Below are positions 15,774 through 29,000 of a stretch of 64,000 nt of DNA, piece after piece; the stretch's first letter is position 1; each line of letters starts with the position of its first letter. The notes under the pieces are model-generated. The model was not told the origin of the DNA, did not search any database, and was given only the letters and a program-made list of their open reading frames with translations. Made by a program: the position numbers and the translations under genes. The stretch spans positions 20,611,851 to 20,675,850 of the forward strand of contig NC_079877.1 in the NCBI RefSeq assembly GCF_029227915.1, written 5' to 3'. This DNA comes from Hydractinia symbiolongicarpus. Lineage: Eukaryota; Cnidaria; Hydrozoa; Anthoathecata; Hydractiniidae.

Positions 15774-17690
15774 TTACAACATAAGCGGGGAGGTATGTAT
15801 CCCGTCGTCATGCACGACTCTTTTATCGTAAAATGACGAGAGCCCGAGCTTGTTTTGTTCGTACGTAACCATACCCGTACGTAACCATACCTGTGTACCC
15901 GAAAACCTACCTTTTTGGCCATGTCTAAACCACCCTTCAGAGCACTCAGGTATCTACTCCAGGTCACAACATTTTGCCTCTTTGACATGCCCTTACATGG
16001 AAATTTAGTACCTTCTTTATCATCGATAAAATAACACTTGGCCGTCAGGGCAATCATCCGAAACCCAATAAATTCCGCTTTAAATAACCCTCCTGTTCGA
16101 CTCGAGTACTTATCAGTGACGCGCCAGTAATTTTCATCCTCATTATACTCGTCAAGCAGTTCATGGTGAACGACATCTCTTAGCTCTTCCCAAGATATGG
16201 CAAAATAGGCACTGTCAGTGTCCATATACACATACTCAAAGTCTCGACGATCCACGTACTTGTCCAGAAAATCGTAGTAAAATTCGAGCATGCTAAGCTT
16301 GGCTAGTTGGTACACTGCAATACCACACTGGTAGGCTCTATCGATAGTACACTTATGTTTGCCCCTTCTTACCTCATACGCATCCCCAATCTCTTCAAGG
16401 TCCTCGAGGTACGGGCTTTGCAGGGCTGCATCAACCTCCTTTTCATCCCTTGTAAATGTAGTATTTGCATGCCTTGCCAGATCCTCAATCATTTTACCAT
16501 AAAGCGAGTTGCCTTTCAACTTTGCGTATCTCCTGCAATACGCTTGTCGGGGTCTTTATCGGCCTGTGGTCGTGCATCAGCAATCTCTTCTGGAAATCAT
16601 TCAAAGGGCCTACCTCTAGCATACTTGAGAAAAAACTGGTAAAAGGCGGTCACTTTCAGCCCATGGTCAACGTACCACATTAGAACAGGGGTATACAGTA
16701 GGATTTTTTCAGACCTTAGCAACCCCAAAAACTTACGTGTTCCAGGAACACGCTTGCGACCCGTAGTTTCGTGCATGTGCCCAGGGATTTGATCATCAGG
16801 TATCTGCTTGACGACAAACAGGGGAGCCATTTCGCCGAATTTGTCACGCAGATATTCAGGCACCTCGATATCAACCTGGGCAAACCAAAACAACGACCCA
16901 TCCACCACACCTCGCGCTAGTATTTCTAAGTTATGTAATGATGTCAGTGTGGCCACCTTGATCAACTGTTCCTTCCCACAAGGAAAGTCTTGCATCAAGG
17001 TACTCGGGTAAAGCGTGTTTGCGTCGTACCCTAGAATGGTCCTACACTTGTGGGGTTTGCTGTACACGTGAGATCTGATACCCGTCACGTCTCGTTCGTG
17101 GTATCTACAGAATACGATCGCGGGACCACCCACCATCCCTGTCCTCACAATGTCGTAGGCCTCATTCCTCGTACATTTTTCACATGTTTTCTGTACCTCC
17201 TTGCACGCCTGGAATACTGACTGCGTCCTTCAAAATATCTATCTCGTCATCGTAATACTGCAACCTCGTCTTGTCCACGGCTTCAATGAACGGTTCCACA
17301 TCGGCTAGGTTGTACTCACCCAACCAGTCCATCATGGTGACGCAGCCTCGCCTGTAAAATCCGGCGTAGAATGTCTCGTACTCTTCGCGAGATAGTGTGT
17401 TTTTCCCACTTAGCCGGCTATAAAAGTCCTCGTGAGCCACAGGTCCAGCATGGTTCAACTTCTCCTGGCTCGTCAACCATTCATACGGAAACACAAGCTT
17501 TTCCAGCTTACATTCCAACAACTTGCACCAACCTTCGTAGCTTAGGCTTATGGGAACATGTCTCTAAAGATATCTTAGATCAGATGTTAGCTGGTAATTT
17601 AAAGGCGATAGGAGGGTTTCAAAGTCAAATACAATATAGTGAGGGTAGGGTTTAAATTGCTTTTGAAAGTACCTCTCTCTTTTGCGCTGA
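15774..17690 (-). pseudogene. polB: Family-B DNA polymerase (Polinton PolB), truncated at its 5' end by satellite
   Basis: The family role is replication of the element. Reading minus strand from about 17690: a basic stretch, exonuclease I VFDFET (about 17615-17632), TAG 17564-17566, then FPYEWLTS, RRGCVTMMDWLGEYNLADVE and DAVSIPG (17180-17521). After a frame change with probable deletion come VGGPAIVFCRYHE, motif A DANTLYPS (D at 17023-17025), TGA 16597-16599, a frameshift near 16525, motif B KGNSLYG (about 16500-16519), motif C YMDTDS (16211-16228), and the C-terminus ending at TAA 15774-15776 after a frame change at the 16-bp duplication. The N-terminal region upstream of Exo I is missing because satellite DNA begins at about 17680. 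The order of motifs makes the assignment secure. Confidence 0.88.
15860..15891 (-). repeat. 16-bp tandem duplication in PolB
   Basis: Cgtacgtaaccatacc occurs at 15860-15875 and again at 15876-15891, directly adjacent. Because 16 is not a multiple of three, it shifts the PolB frame shortly before its C-terminus. The final 30 or so codons are intact in the other frame. Confidence 0.85.
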
Positions 17691-20600
17691 ATAAAGGCCT
17701 TACACGTAAATTACGTGCTTCCACAAGCCAGCGCATGGTATCATTGGTCTAGTCCTTTTAGTCTCAAAGGACTACAACGTTCCAAGTCAGTTTTCTTGAC
17801 GCCATGGCCTTATATCACAGTCAACTACACGCATAGCCTTCTACAATCCGTAGTATGACCTTTTGTAGCTTAATTAAGGCCTTACACGTAAATTACGTGG
17901 TTTCACGTGTTTGTGCAGCTTGCCATTGATCTAGTCCTTGCAATCTCAATGGACTATAACGTCAAAAGTCGTTTCCCATTGTCTAATTGCCTTATATCAC
18001 CGTCAACTACGTGCATAGCCTTCTAAAAGACGTAATATGGCCTTTTACGACATAATTAAGGCCCTACACTTAAATTAGGTGGTTCCACGTGTCGGTACAG
18101 GTTGCCATGGGTCTAGTCTTTGCAGTCTCAATGGATTACAGCGTACCAAGTCGTTTTCCATGGCGTCATTGCTTTATATCAACGTCAACTGCGAGCAGAG
18201 CTTTTTAAAAGCCGTAATATGGCCTTTTGCCGCCTAATAAACGCCTTACACGTAAATCACGTATTTCCACCAGGCTGCGCATGGTACCATTGATCTAGTC
18301 CTTTTAGTCTCAAAGGACTAAAACGTACCAAGTCGGTTTCCTTGCCGTCCTGGCCTTGCATCACCGTCAACTGCGTGCATTTCCTTTCAAAAGGCGTAAT
18401 ATGGAAGTTCGAGTTCTAATTAAGGTCTTGCACGTAAATAACGTGGTTCCACGTTTCCGCGCAGGTTGCCATTGGTCTAGTTCTTGCTGTTTTAACTGAC
18501 TTCAACGTCCCAAGTTGTTTTCCTTGGCGCCATGCCCTTGTATCACCGTCAAGTACGTGCATAGCCTTCTAAAAGCCGTAATAAGGCCTTTTCCCGCCTA
18601 ATAAAAGCCTTTCACGAAAATCGCATAGCTCCACGAGTCTGCGCATGGTGCCATTGGTCTAGTCCTTGCAGTCTCAATGGACTACAACGTCCCAAGTTGT
18701 TTTCCTTGGGACCATGGCCTGATATAACCTTCAACTAGGTGCATAACCTTCCAAAGCCTGTAATATGGCTTTTTACCGCCTAATAAAGGCCTTACACGAC
18801 AATCACGTGTTTCCACAAGACTTTGCATGGTACCATTGGTCTAGTCCTTTTAGTCTCAAAGGACTACAACAATCCAATTGGTTTCCTTGACGCCATGGCC
18901 TTATATCACAGTCAATTACATGCATAGCTTTCAAAATGCCGTAATATGGACTTTTGCGCCCTAATTAAGGCCTTATACGTGAATCAAGTGGTTCCACGTG
19001 TCTGTGCAGGTTGCCATTGGCCTAGTCCTTGCTGTTTCAATGGACTACAACGCGTCAAGTCGTTTTCCTTGGCGCCATGCCCTTGTATCACCGTCAACAA
19101 CGTGCATAGCTATCTAAAAGCCGCAATATGCCCTTTTGCAGCCTAATTAAGACCTTACACGTAAATTACGTGCTTCCACAAGCCAGGGCATGGTATCATT
19201 GGCCTAGTCCTTTTAGTCTCAAAGGACCGCAACGTTCCAAGTCGGTTTCTTTGGCGTCCTGGCCTTATATCACTGTCAACTACGTGCGTAGCCTTCTAAA
19301 AGCCGTAATATGGCATTTTGCGGCCTAATTAAGGCGTTACACGTGAATTACATGGCTCCACGTGTCTGCGCAGCTTGCCATTGGTCTTGACCTTGCTGTC
19401 TTAATAGACTACAACGTCCCAAGTTCTTTTCCTTGGTACCATGACATGATATCACCCTCAACTAGGGGTATAGCCTTCTGAAAGCCGTAATAAAGACTTT
19501 TGCAGCCTAATTAAGGCCTTACACGTAAATTACGTGCTTCCACAAACCAGTGCATGGTATCATTGGTATAGTCCTTTCAGACTCAATGGACTACAACGTC
19601 CCAAGTCGTTTTCCTTGGCGCCATGCCCTTGTATCACCGTCAACAACGTGCATAGCCTTCTACAAGCTGTAGTATGGCCTTTTGCAGCCTAATAAAAACC
19701 TTACACGTAAACTATGTTGTTCCACAAGCCTGTGCATGGTATCATTGGTCTGGTTCTCTCAGTCTCAAAGGACTACAACGTCCAAAGTCATTTTTCTTGA
19801 CGCCATGCGCTTATATCACCGTTAACTACGTGCATATGTATTTAAAAGCCGTAATATGGCCTTTTGCCACTGAATGAAGACCTTACACGAAAGTTGCGTG
19901 TTTCCACGAGACTTCGCATGGTACCATTGATGTAGTCCTTTCAGTCTCAAAGGACTAAAACGTTCCAAGTGGGTTTCCTTGCCGTCCTGGCCGTGTATCA
20001 CCGTCAACTGCGTGCATTTCCTTTCAAAAGCCGTAATATGGATTTTCGAGTTCTAATTAAGGTCTTGCACGTAAATAACGTGGTTCCACGTTTCCGCGCA
20101 TGTTGCCATTGGTCTAGTTCTTGCTGTTTCAACTGACTACAACGTCCCAAGATGTTTTCCTTGACGCCATGCCCTTATATCATCGTCAACTACACGCATA
20201 GCCTTCTACTAGCCGTAGTATGGCCTTTTGCAGCCTAATTAAGGCCTTACACGTAAATGACGTGGTTCCACAAACCTGCGCATGGTATCATTGCTCAAGT
20301 CCTTTTAGTCTCATCGGACTACAACGTCCAAAGTCATTTTTCTTAACGCCAGGCGCTTATATCGCCGTCAAATACGTGCATAGCTATCTAAAAGCCGTAA
20401 CATAGCCTTTTGCCGCTGAATAAACCCCTTACACGACAGTCACGTGTTTCCACGAGGATTTGCATGGTACTATTGGTCTAGTCCTTTTAGTCTCAAAGGA
20501 CTAGAACGTTCCAAGTTGGTTTCCTTGACGCCATGGCCTTATATCACAGTCAACTACATGCATAGCCTTCTAAATGCCGTAATATAGAGTTTGCGCCCTA

Positions 20601-23600
20601 AAAAAGGCGTTACATCAAAATCTCGTATTTCCACGTGACTGGGCATGGTACCATTGGTCTAGTCCTTGCAGTCACAATGGACTACTACGTCCAAAGTCAT
20701 TTTCCCTAGCGCCATGGCCTTATATCACAGTCAACCACATGCATAGCCTTCCAAATGCCGTAATATGGCCTTTTGCACCCTAATTAAGGACTTTCTCGTG
20801 AATCACGTGGTTCCACCTCTCTGCGCAGGTTGCCATTGGTCTAGTTCTCTCAGTCTCCAGGGACTACTACGTCCAAAGTCATTTTCCTTAGCGCCATGCC
20901 CATATTTAACCGTCAACTACGTAGGTAGCTTTCTAAAAGCCGTAATAAATAAATAAATTACGTGCTTCCACAATCCTGTGCATGGAATTATTGGTCTAGT
21001 CTCTTCTGTCTCAATGGACTGCAGGGTGCCAAGTTGTTTTACTTGGCGCCATGGCCTTGTATCACCGTGAACTACGTGCATAGCCTTCTAAAAGACGTAA
21101 TATGGCCTTTTACGACATAAATAAGGCCCTACACTTAAATTACGTGGTTCCACGTATCGGCACAGGTTGCCAAGGGTCTAGTCTTTGCAGTCTCAATGGA
21201 TTACAGCGTACCAAGTCGTTTTCCATGGCGTCATTGCCTTATATCAACGTCAACTCCGAGCAGAGCTTTTTAAAAGCCGTAATATGGCCTTTTGCCTCCT
21301 AATAAACGCCTTACACGTAAATCACGTATTTCCACCAGCCTGCACATGGTACCATTGATCTAGTCCTTTTAGTCTCAAAGGACTAAAATGTTCCAAGTCG
21401 GTTTTCTTGCCGTCCTGGCCTTGTATCACCGTCAACTGCGTGCATTTCCTTTCAAAAGGCGTAATATGGACGTTCGAGTTCTAATTAAGGTCTTGCACGT
21501 AAATGGTATCATTGCTGAAGTCCTTTTAATCTCAATGGACTACAACGTCCAAAGTCATTTTCTTGACGCCAGGCGCTTATATCGCCGTCAACTACGTGCA
21601 TAGCTATCTAAAAGCCGTAACATGGCCTTTTGCGGCTGAATAAACCCCTTACACGACAGTCACGTGTTTCCACGAGGATTCGCATGGTACCATTGATCTA
21701 GTCCTTTTGGTCTCAAAGTACTACAACGTCGAAAGTCATTTTCCTTGGCGCCCTGCCCTTTAATCACCGTCAACTACGTGCATAGCCTTCTACAAGCTGT
21801 AGTATGGCCTTTTGCAGCCTAATAAAAACTTTACATGTAAATTACATTGTTCCACAAGCCTGTGCATGGTATCAATAGTCTAGTTCTATCAGTCTCAAAG
21901 CACTACAACGTTCCAAGTCAGTTTCCTTGATGACATGGCCTTATATCACAGTCAACTACATCCATAGCCTTCTAAAGGCCGTAATATGGCCTTTTGCCGC
22001 CTAATAAAGGCCTTACACGTAAATCAAGTATTTCCACGAGCCTGTGCATGGTGCCATTGGTCTAGTTCTCTCAGTCTTAAAGGACTACAACGTCCAAAGT
22101 CATTTTCCTTGGCGCCTTGCCCTCTAATCACCGTCAACTACGTGCATAGCCTTCTAAAAGCCGTAATATGGCCTTTTGCGCCCTAATGAAGGCCTTAATA
22201 GTGAATCACGTAGTTCCACGAGTCCGCACAGGTTGCCATTGGCCTAGTTCTTTCGGTCTCAAAAAACTACAACGTCCCAAGTTCTTTTCCTTGGTACCAT
22301 GACATGATATCACCCTCAACTAGGGGTATAGCCTTCTAAAAGCCGTAATATGGCCTTTTCCGGCCTAATAAACGCCTTACACGTAAATCACGTATTTCCA
22401 CCAGCCTGCACATGGTACCATTGATCTAGTCCTTTTAGTCTCAAAGGACTAAAATGTTCCAAGTCGGTTTCCTTGCCGTCCTGGCCTTGTATCACCGTCA
22501 ACTGCGTGCATTTCCTTTCAAAAGGCGTAATATGGACGTTCGAGTTCTAATTAAGGTCTTGCACGTAAATAACGTGGTTCCACGTTTCCGCACAGATTGC
22601 CATTGGTCTAGTTCTTGCTGTTTCAATGGACTACAACGTCCCAAGTTGTTTTCCTTGACGCCATGCTCTTATATCATCGTCAACTACACGCATAGCCTTC
22701 TACAAGCCGTAGTATGGTCTTTTGTAGCCTAATTAAGGCCTTACACGTAAATGACGTGGTTCCACGAGTCTGCGCATGGTGCCATTGGTCTAGTCCTTGC
22801 AGTCTTTATGGACTACAACGTCCCAAGTTGTTTTCCTTGACGCCATGCCCTTATATCATCGTCAACTACACGCATAGCCTTCTACAAGCCGTAGTATGGC
22901 CTTTTGTAGCCTAATTATGGCCTTACACGTAAATGACGTGGTTCCACAAGCCTGCGCATGGTATCATTGCTCAAGTCCTTTTAATCTCAATGGACTACAA
23001 CGTCCCAAGTTGTTTTCCTTGGGACCATGACATGATGTCCTCTTCAACTAGGGGTATAGTCTTCTAAAGCCTGTAATATGGCCTTTAGCGGCCTAATAAA
23101 GGCCTTACACGTAAATCACGTAGTTCCACGAGACTTTGAATGGTATCATTGGTCTAGTTCTTTCAGTCTTAATAGACTACAACGTCCTAAGTCGTTTCCC
23201 ATGGCGGCATTGCCTTATATCAACGTCAACTACGAGCATAGCCTTCTAAAAGCCGTAATATGGCCTTTTTCTAAAAGCCGTAATATAGCCTCTTGCAGCT
23301 TAATTTAGGCCTTACACGTAAATTACGTGCTTCCACAATCCTGTGCATGGAATTATTCGTCTAGTCTTTTCATTCTCAATGGACTGCAGGGTGACAAGTC
23401 ATTTTACTTGGCGCCATGGCCTTATATCACCGTGAACTACGTGCATAGCCTTCTAAAAGACGTAATATGGCCTTTTACGACATAATTAAGGCCTTACACG
23501 TAAATGACGTGGTTCCACAAACCTGCGCATGGTATCATTGCTCAAGTCCTTTTAATCTCATCGGACTACAACGTCAAAAGTCATTTTTCTTAACGCCAGG

Positions 23601-26600
23601 CGCTTATATCGCCGTCAACTACGTGCATAGCTATCTAAAAGCCGTAACATAGACTTTTGCCGCTGAATAAACCCCTTACACGACAGTCACGTGTTTCCAC
23701 GAGGATTTGCATGGTACTATTGGTCTAGTCCTTCTAGTCTCAAAGGACTAGAACGTTCCAAGTTGGTTTCCTTGACGCCATGGCCTTATATCACAGTCAA
23801 CTACATGCATAGCCTTCTAAATGCCGTAATATGGATTTTGCGCCCTAAAAAAGGCCTTACACGCGAATCACGTGGTTCCACCTGTCCGCACAGGTTGCCA
23901 TTGGTCTAGTTCTCTCAGTCTCCAGGGACTACTACGTCCAAAGTCATTTTTCCTAGCGCCATGGCCTTGTATCACCGTAAACTACGTGCATAGCCTTCTA
24001 AAAGCCGTAATATGGTCTTTTACGACATAATTAAGGCCTTACACGTAAATTACGTGCTTCCACAAGCCTGCGCATGGTATCATTGGTACAGTCCTTTCAG
24101 GCTCCATGGACTGCAACGTTCCAAGTTGTTTCCTTATCGCCATGGCCTTAAATCACCGTCAACTACGTGCATAGCCTTCTAAAAGCCGTTAATTAAGGCC
24201 TTACACGTAAATTACGTGGTTCCACGTGTTCGCGCTGCTTGCCATTGGTTTAGTCCTTGCAGTCTCAATGGACTACAACGTGCCAAGTCGTTTTCTTTGG
24301 CGCCATGGCCTTATATAAATGTCAGCAACATGGATAGCCTTCTAAAAGCCGTATTAAGGCATTTTGCAGCCTAATTAAGGCCTTACACGTAAATTACGTG
24401 CTTCCACAAGCCTGCGCATGGTATCATTGGTACAGTCCTTTCAGTCTCCATGGACTGCAACGTGCCAAATTGTTTTCCTTTTCGCTATGGCCTTAAATCA
24501 CAGTCAACTACGTGCATAGCCTTCTAAAAGCCGTAATATGGTATTTTACGACATAATTAAGGCCCTACACTTAAATTACGTGGTTCCACGTGTCTGCATA
24601 GGTTACCATGGGTGTAGTCCTTGCAATCTCAATGGACTACAACGTCAAAAGTCGTTTCTAAAGGTGACATTGCCTTATATCAACGTCAACTACGACCATA
24701 GCCTTCTAAAAGCCGTAATATGGCCTTTTGCCGCCTAATAAAGTCCTTACACGTAAATCACGTATTTCCAGGAGCCTGCGCATGGTACCATTAATCTAGT
24801 CCTTCTAGTCTCAAAGGACCACAACGTTCCAAGTCGGTTTCCTTGCCGTCCTGGCCTTGTATTACCGTCATCTACGTGCATTTCCTTTCAAAAGCCGTAA
24901 TATGGACTTTCGTGTTCTAATTAAGGTCTTTCACGTAAATCACGTGGTTCCACGTTTCCAAGCAGGTTGCCATTGGTCTAGCTCTTGCAATCTCAATGGA
25001 CTACAACGTCAAAAGTGGTTTCCCATGGTGACATTGCCTTATATCAACGTCAACTACGACCATAGCCTTCTAAAAGCCGTAGTATGGCCTTTTGCAGCCT
25101 AATTAAGGCCGTACACGTAAATTACGTGGTTCCACAAGCCTGCTCATGGTATCATTGGTCTAGTCCTTTCAGTCGCAATGGTCTGCAAAGTGCCAAGTCG
25201 TTTTCTTTGGAGCCATGGCCTTGTATCACCGTCAACTACGTGCATAGCCTTCTAAAAGCCGTAATATGACCTTTTAAGACATAATTAAGGCCCTACACTT
25301 AATTTACGTGGTTCCACGTGTCTGCACAGGTTGCCATGGGTGTAGTCCTTGCAATCTCAATAGACTACAACGTGAAAAGTCGTTTCCCATGGTGCCATTG
25401 CCTTATATCACCGTCAACTATGTGCATAGCCTTCTAAAAGCCGTAATATGGTCTTTTACGATATAATTAAGGGCCTACATTTAAATTACGTTGTTCCACG
25501 TGTCCGTACAGGTTGCCATGGGTTTAGTCCCTCCAATCTCAGAAGACCACAACGTTTCAAGTCGGTTTCCTTGGCGTCATGGCCTTACATCACCATCAAC
25601 TACGTGCATAGCCTTCTAAAAGCCGTAGTATAGCCTTTTGCGGCTTAATTAAGGCCTTACACGTAAATTACGTTGTTTCACGTGTTCGCGCAGATTACCA
25701 TTGGTTTAGTCCTTGCTGTCTTAATGGATTACAACGTTCCAAGTCGGTTTCCTTGGCGTCATGGCCTTATATCACCATCAACTACGTGCATAGCCTTCTA
25801 AAAGCCGTAATATGGTCTTTCACGATATAATTAAGGCCCTACACTTAAATTACGTTGTTCCATGAGTCTGTGCATGGTGCCATTGGTCTAGTCTCAATGG
25901 ACTACAACGTCCCAAGTTGTTTTCCTTGTCGCCATGGCCTTATATCATCGTCAACTACACGCATAACCTTCTACAAGCCGTAGTATGGCATTTTGCAGCC
26001 TAATTAAGGCCTTACACGTAAATGACGTGGTTCCACAAGCCTGCGCATGGTATCATTGCTCAAGTCCTTTTATTCTCAATCGACTACAACGTCCAAAACC
26101 ATTTTTCTTGACGCCAGTCGCTTATATCGCCGTGAACTACGTGCATAGCTATCTAAAAGCCGTAACATGGCCTTTTGCCGCTGAATAAACCCCTTACACG
26201 ACAGTCACGTGTTTCCACGAGGATTTGCATGGTACTATTGGTCTAGTCCTTCAGTTTCAATGGACTGCAACGTGCCAAGTCGTTTTCCTTAGCGCCATGG
26301 CCTTTATCACCGTCAACTACGTGCATAGCCTTCTAAAAGCCGTAATATGGTATTTTACGACATAATTAAGGCCCTACACTTAAATTACGTGGTTCCACGT
26401 GTCTGCACAGGTTGCCATGGGTGTAATCCTTGCAATCTCAATGGACTACAACGTCAAAAGTCGTTTCCCATGGTGACATTGCCTTATATCAACGTCAACT
26501 ACGACCATAGCTTTCTAAAAGCCGTTGTGAGGCCTTTTGCCGCCGAATAAAAGCCTTACACGTAAATTACGTATTTCCACGTACCTGCACATGGTATCAT

Positions 26601-29000
26601 TGGTCTAGTCCTTTCAGTTTTAATGGACTGCAACGTGCCAAGTCGTTTTCCTTAGCGCCATGGCCTTTATCACCGTCAACTACGTGCATAGCCTTCTAAA
26701 AGCCGTAATATGGTCTATTACGATATAATTAAGGCCCTACACTTAAATTACGTGGTTCCACGTGTCTGCGCAGGTTGCCATGGGTCTAGTGCTTGCAATC
26801 TTAAAGGACTACAACGTTCCAAGTCGGTTTCCTTGGTGTCATGGCCTTATATCACCATCAACTACGTGCATAGCCTTCTAAAAGCCGTAATATGGTCTTT
26901 TACGACATAATTAGGTCCCTACACATAAATTACGTGGTTCCACGTGTCTGCACAGGTTGCCATGGCTCTAGTCCTTGCAATGTCAATGGACTACAACGTC
27001 CTAAGTCGTTTCCCATGGCTGCATTGATTTATATCAACATCAACTACCTACATAGCCTTTTAAAAGCCGTATTATGGCCTTTTGCTGCCGATTAAAGGCC
27101 TTACACGAAAGTCACGTATTTCCACAAGATTTCACATGGTACAATTGTTGTAGTTCTTCCAGTCTCAATGGACTACAACGTCCCAAGTTCTGTTCCGTGG
27201 GGCCATGACCTGATACCACCTTCAACTAGGCGCATAGTCTTTTGAAACCTGTTATATGGCCTTTTGCCGCCGAATAAAGGTGTTACACCAAAATCACGTA
27301 TTTCCACGAGACTGCGCATGGTACCATTGGTCTAGTCCTTGCAGTCACAATGGACTACAACGTCCAAAGTTGTTTTCTTTGGCGCCATGGCATTTTATCA
27401 CAATCAACTACGTGCATAGCCTTCTAAAAGCCGTTATATGGTTTTTGCGGCCCAATTAAGGCCTTACACGTGAATTACGCGGTTCCACGTGTCCGCAGAG
27501 CTTGCCATTGGTCTAGTCCTTGCAGTCTCAATGGACTACAACGGCCCAAGTCGTTTTTCTTGACGCCATGCCCTTTTATCATCGTCAACTAAACGCATAT
27601 CCCTCTACAAGCCGTAATATGGCCTTTTGCAGACTAATTAAGGCCTTACACGTAAATTACGTGGTTCTACAAGACTGCGCATGGCACCATTGGTCTAATC
27701 CTTTCAGTCTCAATGGACTGCAACGTGCCAAGTCGTTTCCCATGGTGCCATTGCCTTATATCAACGTCAACTACGAGCATAGCCTTCTAAAAGCCGTAAT
27801 ATGGCCTTTTTGCCGCTTAATAAAGGCCTTACACGTAAATCACATATTTCCACGAGCCTGTGCATAGTACCATTGCTCCAGTCCTTTCAATCTCAACGGA
27901 CTACAACGTCCAAAGTCATTTTTCTTGACGCCAGGCATTTATATTGCCGTCAACTACGTGCATAGCCATCTAAAAGCCGTAATATGGCCTTTTGCCGCTG
28001 ATTAAGGGCCTTACACGACAGTCACGTGTTTCCACGAGACTTCGCATGCCACCATTGGTCTAGTCCTTTTAGTCTCATTGGACTACAACGTTCCAAGTTG
28101 GTTTCCTTGACGAAATGGCCTTATATCACAGTCAACTACATGCATAGCATTTTAATGCCTTAATATGGACTTTTGCGCCCTACTTAAAGCCTTATACGTG
28201 AATCATGTGGTTGCACGTGTCCGCGCAGCTTGCCATTGGTCTAGTCCTTGCAGTCTCAATAGACTACAACGTTCCAATTCGTTTTCCTTGGCGCCATGCC
28301 CCTGTATCACCGTCAACTACAAGCATAGCCTTCTACAAGCCGTAGTTTAGCCTTTTGCAGCCTAATTAAGGCCTTACACGTAAATTACGTGGTTCTACAA
28401 GCCTGCGCATGGTATTGGTCTAATCCTTTTGTGGTCTAATCCTTTCAGTCTCAATGGACTGCAACGTGCCAAGTCGTTTCCCATGGTGCCATTGCCTTAT
28501 ATCAACGTCAACTACGAGCATAGCCTTCTAAAAGCCGTAGTATGGCTTTTGCCGCCTAATAAAGGCCTTACACGTAAATCACATATTTCCACGAGCCTGT
28601 GCATGGTACCATTGCTCCAGACCTTTTAATCTCAACGGACTACAACGTCCAAAGTCATTTTTCTTGACGCCAGGCATTTATATTGCCGTCAACTACGTGC
28701 ATAGCCATCTAAAAGCCGTAATATGGCCTTTTGCCGCTGATTAAAGGCCTTACACGACAGTCACGTGTTTCCACGATACTGCACATGGTACCATTGGTCT
28801 AGTTCTTGCAGTCACAATGGACTACAACGTCCAAAGTCGTTTTCTTTGCCGCCATGGCCTTATATCACAGTCAACTACATGCATAGCCTTCTAAAAGCCG
28901 TAGCATGGCCTTTTGCAGCATAATTAAGGCCTTACACGTAAATTATGTGCTTCCACAAGTCTGTGCATGGTATCATTGTTCTAGTCCTTTCAGTCTCAAT
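17679..29000 (+). repeat. Divergent edge of the satellite array
   Basis: Next to the PolB fragment, neighbouring monomers differ from each other at many positions, include truncated units (for example near 20940, 21500 and 24190), and show little long-range block duplication. Short local re-use exists (for example the stretch beginning near 21388 recurs near 22454). This is the pattern expected of the older, poorly homogenised margin of an array. The right limit is approximate. Confidence 0.7.

Noticed and set aside
931-17600. Alternative genetic code with TGA read as tryptophan
   Set aside because: TAG also appears at Trp-type positions, TGA serves as the natural stop at several gene ends, TGG is used normally elsewhere, and frameshifts are frequent. 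Ordinary decay is simpler.
1-17690. tRNA or rRNA genes
   Set aside because: I scanned for cloverleaf-like and rRNA-like segments by eye and recognised none; a covariance-model search would be needed to exclude degraded ones.
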